From an uncultured Bacteroides sp. (GTDB lineage: Bacteria > Bacteroidota > Bacteroidia > Bacteroidales > Bacteroidaceae): a stretch of 64,000 bases of DNA. How positions within the stretch are numbered: the first letter of the stretch is position 1; the number at the start of each line of letters is the position of its first letter. Below, piece after piece: positions 1 to 8,457 of this stretch. Position numbers and translations under genes: made by a program. Below the pieces are notes generated by a model. That model was not told where the DNA came from. It made no database searches and saw only the letters and a program-made list of their open reading frames with translations. The DNA lies in assembly GCF_905207245.1 (NCBI RefSeq), contig NZ_CAJLKP010000012.1:41645-105644 (forward strand), given 5' to 3'.

Positions 1-1023
1 ATCTTCGACCGTTATTATCAGGCGAAAGGAAAACATCAGGCGTCAGGCACAGGCATCGGCCTTGCATTAGTCAAATCACTGGCCGACCTACACGAAGGCA
101 GTCTGCATGTAGAAAGTGGAACGGGTAAAGGAACGACTTTCACTTTCCGGATTCTCACCGAAAATACTTATCCCGATGCCTTGCATAAAGAAGAAAAAAC
201 GGAAAGTATTCCAGAAAAAACGGAAAGCTTAAAAGAGGAAGACAATGATACTTGTCCGGTAATACTGGTTGTAGAAGATAATGATGATATTCGCGAATAC
301 ATCGCTACTTCTTTCAGCAACAACTACCACATTCTGACTGCAACTAACGGAAAAGAAGGAGTAGAACAAGCACTGAAATATATCCCTGACATCATTATCA
401 GCGACATTATGATGCCTGTAATGGATGGTATTGAATTATGTAAACTGATAAAAGAAGATGTTCGCACCAGCCATATCCCCGTCATTCTATTGACGGCCAA
501 AGACTCCATTCAGGATAAGGAAGAGGGCTACGAAAGCGGTGCCGACTCATATCTTACGAAACCATTCAGCGCCAAGTTGCTGCACAGCCGTGTTCACAAT
601 TTGTTGGAATCACGAAAGAAGTTAGCCCTGCTGATAACCAACCGCACCAAAGAATTGAAACCGGAACAAGTTCAGGAAACAATGCAACTAAGCCGGTTGG
701 ACGAAGAATTCCTGAACAGGTTTACTGCAATAGTAGAAGAAAATATCGACACACCCCAATTGGACATGCCTTTCATGATAGGCAAGATGAACATGAGTCA
801 CTCCACCCTTTACCGAAAGATAAAGGGGCTAACAGGCATATCCGGCAATGAATTCATCCGGAAGATTAGACTGAAAAACAGCTTGCGCTTATTGATGGAA
901 AAAGGACTCAATGTTTCGGAAGCGGCTTATGCAAGCGGCTTCAATGACTTGGGATATTTCCGGAATTGCTTCAAGGAGGAATATGGGATGGCACCGTCAG
1001 AGTACATAAAACAGAAAAAATAA
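1..1023 (+). CDS. Hybrid two-component sensor/regulator (HTCS), C-terminal part only
   Basis: The reading frame is open from base 1, so the gene starts before the window; a later in-frame TTG at 181 is not its start. The visible 340 residues begin inside the histidine-kinase ATPase domain (GTGIGLALV, the G2 box, about residues 19-27). A receiver domain follows (about 75-195) with the phospho-acceptor Asp135 in SDIMMPV and a conserved KPF lysine. The end is an AraC-type HTH (about 240-340). This is the standard order of Bacteroides HTCS proteins, which sense an oligosaccharide in the periplasm and activate a PUL from the same polypeptide. The sensor part is missing, so neither ligand nor target can be inferred. 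It converges on the kinase gene ending at 1095. Confidence 0.95.
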   Translation: MFDRYYQAKGKHQASGTGIGLALVKSLADLHEGSLHVESGTGKGTTFTFRILTENTYPDALHKEEKTESIPEKTESLKEEDNDTCPVILVVEDNDDIREYIATSFSNNYHILTATNGKEGVEQALKYIPDIIISDIMMPVMDGIELCKLIKEDVRTSHIPVILLTAKDSIQDKEEGYESGADSYLTKPFSAKLLHSRVHNLLESRKKLALLITNRTKELKPEQVQETMQLSRLDEEFLNRFTAIVEENIDTPQLDMPFMIGKMNMSHSTLYRKIKGLTGISGNEFIRKIRLKNSLRLLMEKGLNVSEAAYASGFNDLGYFRNCFKEEYGMAPSEYIKQKK

Positions 1024-1094
1024 AATGCAATCTCTGCCAAAACCATATTCATTAATACCTGATTAAATGGCTTCCTTGCTGCTATTTTTATCCT

Positions 1095-3773
1095 TTATTC
1101 TTCCGTCGCAAACAAGCCAAGCAATTCGTTTTGTTTTAGAGGCTTTGCAATAAACAGATTGCATCCCGCCTCCAAAGCACAAACCCTGTCTGACTCAAAG
1201 GCATTTGCTGTAAGCGCAATAATCATGATTTCTTTATTAAATTCCCTAATTTTCCGAACCGCTTCCAAACCACCCATTATAGGCATCTTCATATCCATAA
1301 GCACAAAATCATAATGCTCATTACGAACTTCTTGAACAGCCTCCACACCATTCAGCACACGCGTGATGTTGTAATCTTTAAGAATATGCTGCACTAATGA
1401 GTAATTACCGTCATTATCTTCGGCAATCAGAATTTTCAAGTCTTTTCTGTTTGCTATCCTTACAGGCATTTCCTGTTTTTCGGGCAGCACAACGACCGGA
1501 GTTTCTTTTCCCAGTAAATCTACATCACATGGTATCCATGCCCAGAAGGTAGAACCTACACCAGGAGTAGAAGTAAAGCCAACCTCACCTCCCGCACCTT
1601 CGATAATGGCACGCGAAATAGCCAGTCCGAGTCCTGTTCCTTGTGCAAATTCATTCAGTTTCTGGAAACGCCCGAACACACGGTTTTGCAGTTCCGGTGG
1701 AATACCGACTCCTGTATCTTCAACATAAATCCGGACACCTCCCCGTTCAATGGTATACCCCATCTTGATATGTCCCGACTTGGTACATTTCACCGCATTG
1801 GTAAGGAAGTTAGACCATACTTGTTTCAACCGACTTCTGTCCAGGAAGATGTTACACTCCTCTCCCGAACTATCCAAAAGAAGCTCAACATCAGTATTTG
1901 CCACTTTAGGTAAGATCATTGTATAGAGCTCACTACGCAACTTTGCCAGGTTGAATATTTCCCTCTTACGTTCAAGGATTCCCGACTCAATCTTGGACAG
2001 GTCGAGGATATCGTTAATCAGGCGCAACAACAATTCATTGTTGGACTGAATGATTTCTACATATTCTTCTTTCTCGACAGGATCGTCACAATGTGCCATA
2101 AGTTCGGAAAAGCCTACGATAGCATTCAAAGGAGTACGTATCTCATGACTCATATTAGCCAGAAAAGCAGATTTGAGCTTATCGGAAAGCTCCGCCTTTT
2201 CTTTCAGTTCCTTTAATTCCCGAGTTACTCTTTCCCATTCCGTATTGTTGAAACCAATGCCGGTATAACGGATTACTTTTCCTTTCCTGTCCCTTTCGGA
2301 CTGGATGCCAGTAATCACCAAACTTTGCCACTCCTTATCCCACTTCGTCTTAGTGCGATAATTAAAACTAAAATCCTTGTCTATCCCGTTGAGCATAAGA
2401 TCAATGAACTCACGTATACGATCCACATCATCGGGATGTGCATGTTCCATATAGTCTTCCGGGGTAATGGGAGTTTCAGGATTATAATCGTTCACCGGAT
2501 CGTTGAAAGCTCTGAAAAGTCCGCTTGCTACATCAAAATCCCAATAGGTCATACCAACGGTTTTGAAAGTAAGCTCCATCTTGTAGTTTCTTTCCTTAAT
2601 TTCTTCATTCAGTTGGTGCATCTTGGAAATGTTCTGACGAAATCCGGTATACTTTATTATATGATCTTCTTCATCCCGTTCAAAAGGCACTCCCATTACA
2701 TGACAATACTGCCATGTTTCATCATATTTCGTCTTTATACGGCAAGTCAGGTCAATCATTTTGTCTTCACCCAATATCATAGATTGCGTGGCATCATTGT
2801 ACGTGGAATAATCTTCGGGATGTACGAATTCTCTAAACTCTTCCAAAGTCATCAATTTGTCACCGATATAGTCATTAACAGGATCATTATATGACTCTAT
2901 TTTCTGAGTTTGTACATCAAAGTCCCAATGAACGATATTACTGACTTGCATAGCCAGTTCGCGTTTGGTTATCAATTCCTGGGTCTTTTTTGCCATCAGT
3001 ACTTTCTCGGTCACATCCAACTGTGTACCGATAATCAATCGTTTGCCCCGATGCTCGGAAGACATACGCATGCGGCTTTCATAAAAGCGATATTTACCCT
3101 CCTCCTCATTATAGTAACGCAGCGTTATGTGTCCATATTGTATTTCCTCGTTTATCAGTTGAGAAAACATCTGCTTTAACGGAACGCGATCCTGAGGATG
3201 TAGTATTTCCAACATTTCTTCCCACGGCAACACTTCCTTTGCAATCGGTTGCCCATATAAGGGACTGAAACTTTTCTTGCGTACGTCATATACCCATGAA
3301 GACATGTTGGCAGCATTCATAGCCATCTCCAGATTCTTCTTGTTTTCTTCTGTACGAAAATCAGCTTCCTTTAAGGCAGTCACATCATTGGAAAGCAGAA
3401 TGTGACCGAGAATTTTCCCTTCATTATTACGCAAAGGAACAACTTTAGCCTCATAAATCATGGATTTTTTATTATTGCTCGTAAAGTAGGCATCATCGTT
3501 GATCCGGTCAAAATCATACTCAAACTCCAAAGAAACCTCTTCACCTGTCCGTATCTTTCTTTCAAGTTCCTCATCCATATAGGGACTCTGAAAGAGATTG
3601 ACAATATTCACTACGGTTGACCGGTCATCAACGCCATACATTCGCAAAGCATGGTCGTTGATACTACGTAAGACCCCGTTTACATCATATATATCAATAC
3701 TTATCGGCAAACGGGCATACAAACTCTCTGCTAATAATAGTTCTTCGTGGGAAAGGGTTTCATCTTGTTCCAT
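1095..3773 (-). CDS. Soluble multi-PAS hybrid histidine kinase with C-terminal receiver domain
   Basis: The protein has 892 residues. The ATG at 3773 is preferred to a TTG one codon upstream. No signal peptide or membrane segment is visible, so it is probably a cytoplasmic sensor. Four PAS-like units occupy about residues 15-135, 150-260, 275-385 and 400-515; units 3 and 4 share a WDFDV...YNDPVNDY-type pattern and look like an internal duplication. Then come HisKA (FLANMSHEIRTPLNA, His544), a HATPase domain (DTGVGIPPE; GTGLGLAIS) and a receiver domain (about 780-892) with acceptor Asp828 in VLMDMKMP. Numbering counts the TTG codon as residue 1. No DNA-binding output follows, so it must signal to a separate partner that is not in this window. 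Only the last gene of the large PUL lies behind it, in the same orientation but separated by a terminator. Confidence 0.93.
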   Translation of the reverse strand: MEQDETLSHEELLLAESLYARLPISIDIYDVNGVLRSINDHALRMYGVDDRSTVVNIVNLFQSPYMDEELERKIRTGEEVSLEFEYDFDRINDDAYFTSNNKKSMIYEAKVVPLRNNEGKILGHILLSNDVTALKEADFRTEENKKNLEMAMNAANMSSWVYDVRKKSFSPLYGQPIAKEVLPWEEMLEILHPQDRVPLKQMFSQLINEEIQYGHITLRYYNEEEGKYRFYESRMRMSSEHRGKRLIIGTQLDVTEKVLMAKKTQELITKRELAMQVSNIVHWDFDVQTQKIESYNDPVNDYIGDKLMTLEEFREFVHPEDYSTYNDATQSMILGEDKMIDLTCRIKTKYDETWQYCHVMGVPFERDEEDHIIKYTGFRQNISKMHQLNEEIKERNYKMELTFKTVGMTYWDFDVASGLFRAFNDPVNDYNPETPITPEDYMEHAHPDDVDRIREFIDLMLNGIDKDFSFNYRTKTKWDKEWQSLVITGIQSERDRKGKVIRYTGIGFNNTEWERVTRELKELKEKAELSDKLKSAFLANMSHEIRTPLNAIVGFSELMAHCDDPVEKEEYVEIIQSNNELLLRLINDILDLSKIESGILERKREIFNLAKLRSELYTMILPKVANTDVELLLDSSGEECNIFLDRSRLKQVWSNFLTNAVKCTKSGHIKMGYTIERGGVRIYVEDTGVGIPPELQNRVFGRFQKLNEFAQGTGLGLAISRAIIEGAGGEVGFTSTPGVGSTFWAWIPCDVDLLGKETPVVVLPEKQEMPVRIANRKDLKILIAEDNDGNYSLVQHILKDYNITRVLNGVEAVQEVRNEHYDFVLMDMKMPIMGGLEAVRKIREFNKEIMIIALTANAFESDRVCALEAGCNLFIAKPLKQNELLGLFATEE

Positions 3774-3870
3774 CAAATTATTAGTTTTTGTCGGTACTTC
3801 AGTACTGGCAGGTTTGTCGTTTCAGCAGTCCATATATTCAAACTATACTTTTTATATAGAACTTGCACCA

Positions 3871-3878
3871 CAAAAGTA
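3871..3878 (-). promoter_or_regulatory. Putative Bacteroides -7 box for the PAS hybrid kinase
   Basis: On the minus strand the sequence reads TACTTTTG, a match to TAnnTTTG, about 100 nt before the kinase ATG at 3773. No convincing -33 TTTG is seen at the usual spacing. Confidence 0.5.
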
Positions 3879-3984
3879 TAATTTAAAAACGATATCCTAA
3901 AATTTAAAGTAACAAAACTGAAATATAGCAAAACTTAGACAAGTAAAAAAGCAAAAAAAGCATGAAGACAGTAGATAAAAAGCA

Positions 3985-4015
3985 AAGAGACATGCCAAAA
4001 GCCGACATGTCTCTT
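3985..4015 (-). terminator. Rho-independent-type terminator at the end of the large PUL
   Basis: A perfect 10-bp stem (AAGAGACATG with CATGTCTCTT) encloses an 11-nt loop. Read on the minus strand it follows the GH43 stop codon (4042) and is followed shortly by a TTTTT tract. It separates the PUL transcript from the kinase gene. Confidence 0.7.
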
Positions 4016-4041
4016 CTATATAATATTCTATTATGAAGTTA

Positions 4042-5031
4042 TTATTTCATTTTCCCCACAACTAATTTATCGCCCGATAAATCTATTTCAAACAAATGGG
4101 GGATGCGAATATATCTTCCATTCACATCTTTGTGGCTGTGAACAGACATCAACCATTTGCCGTCCAAAGTCCGGAACAGCATACCGTGACCGAAGTTGGG
4201 AGGGGTAATAGGTTCTTTCTCCTGTATCCACGGGCCATCCAACGTCCCGCTTTCGGAATAGGCAACACCCTGTGTATAGTCCTGAAACACCCAGCTTGTC
4301 CATATCATACCTAAACGTCCGGTACTAGTGCGGAACAGCCACGGGCCATCGGTCACACGGTTAGGATGAATCTCATCGCCCATCTTCTCACGGCTCCATG
4401 GTGAATCACTGGCACGAAAGAGGATTTTTCCTTTACCGACGGAACCGCTTAAATCAGATTTCAGTTCTATCTTTTCCATCGTACCGTTCCAGTTCTGTAG
4501 CCACTCGTGGCAATAGATCATATAGGGTTTATCGTCACGGTCCACCCAGAATGTGCCATCGAGGGTAGGCATGTTTTCAGGCAGATAAGTGGTGGATTCC
4601 ATCGGTTTATAAGGACCGTCGGGATTATCACTGACCAGAATATGGCTGGCACGACGGGGAATTACATTGCCTTTCACCGTATCAATCTTAATAGCATTGT
4701 TCGTGAAGGTGGCGAAATAATAATATTTTCCTTTGTACTCATGCAGTTCTGCAGCCCAGATTTCAGGTTTGGGTCCCATCCATGATGTGGGGTCAGTCTC
4801 CACAACACGATAAGGTCCCTCCCAACGGGCAAGGTCTTTGCTCTTCCAGAGGAAGCCACCGGTACCCGTCATATAATAGGTGAAAGTTTTCTTATCGGCA
4901 AGGATACAAGGATCGCTTAGATGGATGGAGTCCAACGGGATACTTGTTCGGAAACGATTAGGAACCTTTTGCTGGGCGGACAGGAGGACAGAAAACAGAG
5001 CAAATGTAAATAATAATACTTCTTTTTTCAT
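4042..5031 (-). CDS. Secreted glycoside hydrolase family 43-type protein
   Basis: 329 residues with a Sec signal peptide (cleavage near LLSAQ-Q, residue 20). It is a single five-bladed propeller of GH43 type. The N-terminal SDP motif (Asp40) is the expected general base and LDGTFW (Asp158) the expected pKa-modulating Asp. At the usual place of the general-acid Glu (E-G/A-P) the sequence instead reads VTDGPW (Asp228), with Glu220 nearby in GDEIHP. GH43 enzymes mostly remove or cut alpha-L-arabinofuranosyl, beta-xylosyl or galactosyl residues. In this operon an arabinofuranosidase-like role is the natural guess, but the subfamily is not identified. It is the last gene of the PUL, 121 bp behind GH2, and that gap holds a long hairpin. 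Confidence 0.85.
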   Translation of the reverse strand: MKKEVLLFTFALFSVLLSAQQKVPNRFRTSIPLDSIHLSDPCILADKKTFTYYMTGTGGFLWKSKDLARWEGPYRVVETDPTSWMGPKPEIWAAELHEYKGKYYYFATFTNNAIKIDTVKGNVIPRRASHILVSDNPDGPYKPMESTTYLPENMPTLDGTFWVDRDDKPYMIYCHEWLQNWNGTMEKIELKSDLSGSVGKGKILFRASDSPWSREKMGDEIHPNRVTDGPWLFRTSTGRLGMIWTSWVFQDYTQGVAYSESGTLDGPWIQEKEPITPPNFGHGMLFRTLDGKWLMSVHSHKDVNGRYIRIPHLFEIDLSGDKLVVGKMK

Positions 5032-5068
5032 AATAGGATGTATTTATATAGTAAGGATAGATATGCAA

Positions 5069-5137
5069 ACGACGCGGATAAAACAGACAAATGCGGATTT
5101 ATTATTATTCCGCGTTTGTCCGCTTCATCCACGTCGT
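5069..5137 (-). repeat. 29-bp imperfect inverted repeat between GH2 and GH43
   Basis: Arms at 5069-5097 and 5109-5137 flank an 11-nt AT-only loop. The arms differ at five positions, all transitions. In minus-strand RNA, the direction of the operon, four of the five become G.U pairs, so 28 of 29 positions can pair. No T tract follows, so it looks more like an mRNA processing or stability hairpin than a simple terminator. Confidence 0.75.
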
Positions 5138-5152
5138 CCACGTACCTATAAA

Positions 5153-8100
5153 TTATTCAATTTCTATTCCGTGCTGTACCGGAGTAAGAATGAACGTAAA
5201 TTCATAGTCGCCATAAGGCAACTGATACTGTGGTAACGGCCATGCGCCCCAACTGTTCACACATCCTAAGCCCATCTGAGCCTTGTCGATGCAGAGATTT
5301 GTCAGGTTAGCTTCTTTCACTTCGGGAGAGTGGCTCTGATCTTTGTCCCAACCATCGTCCAAAGACTCGATAGTATAGTGCAGGGCTGATGCAGAGAACG
5401 GAGCATCAGCTACAATCTGCAAACCGCGTCCGGCATCGTTCAGTTGCTTCCACCAGCGAATATCGGTCTTCGTACCTGTTTCCTGCGGACGGATATAAGA
5501 ATAGAATTGTTCATCTACACTTTGGCGATACAATCCCAGATCTGTGCAATGATTACGGTCACTGTAGTTCTCTACCGGACCACGACCATAGTACTCTACA
5601 GTTTCAAAAGTCTTAGGCATCTGCATCTGCATGCCGAAACGGAACATATGAGATACCTTAGCCTGCGAATCGGCAGTCATCTTCTGAGTCACCTTTACAG
5701 CACCCTTGTTATTGATTACATAAGTGAGCTCCAGTTTGGCAGAAACATTCTTCATTTCGTATTCTGCACGTACCACTGTCTGGTTGTCTACTGTCTCCCA
5801 TTTGAAGGAAGTCAGCTTCAGACCCGGGTTCTTCCAGGCAGCGAATTTCTGTTGCAAACCTGCACCGAAATCATTGTCCGTAGGTGCACGCCAGAAGTTA
5901 GGTGCCAGTTCGGCATCTTCGTTCATCAATTCCGTGCCTGCTACGTTGTAGCGATTCAGGTAACCGGTATGTTTGTTGAATTCCAGCCGGAAGTTATCAC
6001 CGTTGATGATCAGATAACGCCAGTCGTTTTCCTGGATTTGAGGAGCAACGGTAGGAGTATTCACTACTTCCACATTCTTCAGGTCCATGGCAGGAGCTTT
6101 GTAGGGGTTCAGTACAAGTTGGTCTTTGGCTACGGCATATCCGGCAGGGAGCAAACCTTCGCGGTTCTTCAGGCTATAAGTTACATTCAACAACCATTCT
6201 TTGCATTCGCAGGTTTTGCCGATGTTCAATTTCACTTTGGCAGTCTGCTGCGGAGCTACGTTGAGGTCTTCTACACGACCGGTACGGATTACTTTACCGT
6301 TAGCAAGCAATTGCCAATCCAGGTAGTAAGCGGAAAGGTCACGGAAGAAGTTTTCGTTGTACACGTTCACTTCGCCGTTCTTCAGGTCAGCGGGAGTTGT
6401 CCAGATGTTCTGATAATAGTAACCCACTTCGTACATGTGCGGATTGGGAACACGATCAGGGCTGATCAGACCATTATCACAGAAGTTCTTGTCGGAACCG
6501 TCGTAACGGTTGAAGTCGCCGCCATAAGCGTAGATAGTCACACCGTCTTTACCTTTCCAACGAACGGACTGGTCTACGAAGTCCCAGATGAAACCGCCTT
6601 GCAGGTTGGGGTATTTACGAATCAGATCCCAATATTCTTTGAAACCACCCTGTGAGTTACCCATAGCATGGGCATATTCACACTGGATAAGAGGCTTCTT
6701 GGCATCTGTACGCTGGCCATATCTTTCCATGTGCTTGTAATCGGCATACATGGGGCAGTCAATGTCGGTAAACTCGTTTCCATGTGCCTGTTCGTATTGT
6801 ACGGCACGACTGGAATCTTCGTTCTTGATCCAACGGTAACAGGCTTCAAAGTTAGGTCCGAAGCCGGCTTCGTTACCCAATGACCAGAAAATAATGCTGG
6901 GATGGTTGAAGCCGCGTTGCACGTTGCGCTGGTTACGTTCCATGTGAGCCTTGGCATAGTCGGTGCGTTTAGCCAGTGTCTTTTCACGATAACCCATACC
7001 GTGTGATTCGATATTAGCCTCAGCCACTACATACAAACCGTATTGATCGCAAAGGTCGTACCACAGGTTATCATCAGGATAGTGACAGGTACGCACAGCG
7101 TTGATATTGAATTTCTTCATGACCTGGATATCCTGGATCATGCGTTCGGGAGATACGACATAACCACCATCCGGATCTATTTCATGACGGTCGGCACCTT
7201 TGAAGAGAACGGCCTGGCCGTTTACTAATATCTGGTTACCTTTCAATTCGATCTTACGGAAGCCTACCTTTACGGGGATTACTTCGTTGCTGCCTTGCAA
7301 AGTGGCACGCAGTGTATAGAGGTAAGGAGTTTCGGCTGTCCATTTATGCGGATTTTCCACATTCATCAGAATGGTACCGCTACCTTTGGCTGTTTCCGTA
7401 GCTACTGCCTTGCCGGCAGCATCGAGTAATTCCAGATTTACGTTACCGCCGCCTTTCAGGTCAAGTGTCACACGCAGAGAACCATTTTTGTATGCCTCGT
7501 CCAGATCCGGAGTGATACGGATGTCCTGGATGCGTTTCTTGTTGCGGGCATAGAGGTAGCAATCACGTCCCACACCACTGTAACGGAAGAAGTCCTGGTC
7601 TTCCAGGTAGGTTCCATCACACCAACGGAATACTTGGAAAGCGATGAGATTCGTCTGTCCGGGCTTTAAATAAGGAGTCAGGTCGAATTCGGCTTCAAGC
7701 TTGCTGTCTTCGCTATAACCTACATAACGGCCATTCACCCAGAGATACATGTTGGAGGTTACAGAACCGAAATGAGCGATAATGTCTTTCCCTTTCCAGT
7801 CGGCGGGAACAATGATTTCACGACGGTAAGAACCTACATGATTGTTCTCTGTAGGAACTTCAGGAGGGTTGTTCTGGAACTGATTACGCCAGGCATAACC
7901 GGTGTTTACGTAAATAGGATCGCCGTAACCGTTCAATTCCCATACAGCGGGAACTTGCAGATTATTCCAGCCTTTGTCATTAAAACCTACTTTCCAGAAG
8001 TCGGTAGGACGCTGGTCGGCATTGCGTACCCAGGAGAATTTCCAGGTACCGTTCAAAGTCATGTAATTAGTAGATTGGGCTTTCTTGCCTTGCATGGCGG

Positions 8101-8248
8101 CATCTGCCGATTCATAGGCAAAGTAATTAGTGTGCATGGGAGCACGGTTCACGGCATTGATTTCCGGATCAAGCCACTCTTTAAAGGACTGTGCATTTGC
8201 AGTCAGAGCCAGGGCTGCAAAGAGTCCGGTAATAAGATGTTTCTTCAT
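5153..8248 (-). CDS. Secreted LacZ-like beta-galactosidase, GH2
   Basis: 1031 residues with a signal peptide (…ALTANA-Q, about residue 19). The length and order match large LacZ-type GH2 enzymes: sugar-binding jelly roll (about 50-220), immunoglobulin-like domain, TIM barrel, second Ig-like domain and a C-terminal beta-galactosidase small-chain domain (about 750-1025). The acid/base is Glu460 in WSLGNEAG and the nucleophile Glu524 in QCEYAHAMGN; both are intact. It should remove terminal beta-galactose in the periplasm, here plausibly beta-1,6- or beta-1,3-linked galactose from arabinogalactan oligosaccharides. A -7 box with a leader hairpin just upstream suggests it can be transcribed independently of the rest of the PUL. 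Confidence 0.95.
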   Translation of the reverse strand: MKKHLITGLFAALALTANAQSFKEWLDPEINAVNRAPMHTNYFAYESADAAMQGKKAQSTNYMTLNGTWKFSWVRNADQRPTDFWKVGFNDKGWNNLQVPAVWELNGYGDPIYVNTGYAWRNQFQNNPPEVPTENNHVGSYRREIIVPADWKGKDIIAHFGSVTSNMYLWVNGRYVGYSEDSKLEAEFDLTPYLKPGQTNLIAFQVFRWCDGTYLEDQDFFRYSGVGRDCYLYARNKKRIQDIRITPDLDEAYKNGSLRVTLDLKGGGNVNLELLDAAGKAVATETAKGSGTILMNVENPHKWTAETPYLYTLRATLQGSNEVIPVKVGFRKIELKGNQILVNGQAVLFKGADRHEIDPDGGYVVSPERMIQDIQVMKKFNINAVRTCHYPDDNLWYDLCDQYGLYVVAEANIESHGMGYREKTLAKRTDYAKAHMERNQRNVQRGFNHPSIIFWSLGNEAGFGPNFEACYRWIKNEDSSRAVQYEQAHGNEFTDIDCPMYADYKHMERYGQRTDAKKPLIQCEYAHAMGNSQGGFKEYWDLIRKYPNLQGGFIWDFVDQSVRWKGKDGVTIYAYGGDFNRYDGSDKNFCDNGLISPDRVPNPHMYEVGYYYQNIWTTPADLKNGEVNVYNENFFRDLSAYYLDWQLLANGKVIRTGRVEDLNVAPQQTAKVKLNIGKTCECKEWLLNVTYSLKNREGLLPAGYAVAKDQLVLNPYKAPAMDLKNVEVVNTPTVAPQIQENDWRYLIINGDNFRLEFNKHTGYLNRYNVAGTELMNEDAELAPNFWRAPTDNDFGAGLQQKFAAWKNPGLKLTSFKWETVDNQTVVRAEYEMKNVSAKLELTYVINNKGAVKVTQKMTADSQAKVSHMFRFGMQMQMPKTFETVEYYGRGPVENYSDRNHCTDLGLYRQSVDEQFYSYIRPQETGTKTDIRWWKQLNDAGRGLQIVADAPFSASALHYTIESLDDGWDKDQSHSPEVKEANLTNLCIDKAQMGLGCVNSWGAWPLPQYQLPYGDYEFTFILTPVQHGIEIE

Positions 8249-8269
8249 GGATATAAAATTAGTATGTTT

Positions 8270-8312
8270 GTAGCGGTACGAAGAATATTTTCTGCATACC
8301 GCTACAAAGATA
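8270..8312 (-). promoter_or_regulatory. Putative independent promoter and leader hairpin of the GH2 gene
   Basis: On the minus strand TATCTTTG (8312-8305) matches the -7 consensus, 57 nt before the ATG. The next bases form a perfect 9-bp hairpin (8297-8305 with 8270-8278), which would sit at or near the 5' end of the transcript. A direct repeat TAGGGTGAAT lies at 8311-8320 and 8331-8340, two helical turns apart, overlapping the -7 to -33 region and possibly an operator. No standard -33 box is seen. Confidence 0.5.
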
Positions 8313-8375
8313 GGGTGAATGAACTTTTTTTAGGGTGAATAATAGTTCAAAAAAGGGGGAATAGAGTTCAATCAG

Positions 8376-8457
8376 CTACGAGTTACGAGCTACAAGCTAC
8401 AAGTGCCATGCGGTATGACAGCGCAGCTACTTGTAGCTCGTAGCTTGTAGCTTGTAA
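8376..8457. repeat. Two inverted arrays of a 7-bp tandem repeat
   Basis: Four YTACRAG heptamers (8376-8403) and four of the reverse complement (8430-8457) are separated by 26 bp, giving a 28-bp imperfect stem. The right array ends exactly against the stop codon of the GH51 gene (8458). Short tandem repeats of this composition recur in Bacteroides intergenic regions to my recollection; their function is unknown. Confidence 0.8.

Noticed and set aside
181..1023. A separate 280-residue response regulator starting at the TTG at 181
   Set aside because: The same frame is open back to base 1 and encodes the end of a histidine-kinase ATPase domain, so it is the tail of one HTCS protein.
5444..6655. 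A 403-codon open frame on the plus strand opposite the LacZ-type GH2 gene
   Set aside because: It is antisense to a gene with intact catalytic motifs and shows no recognisable domain; long antisense frames are common opposite GC-richer Bacteroides genes.
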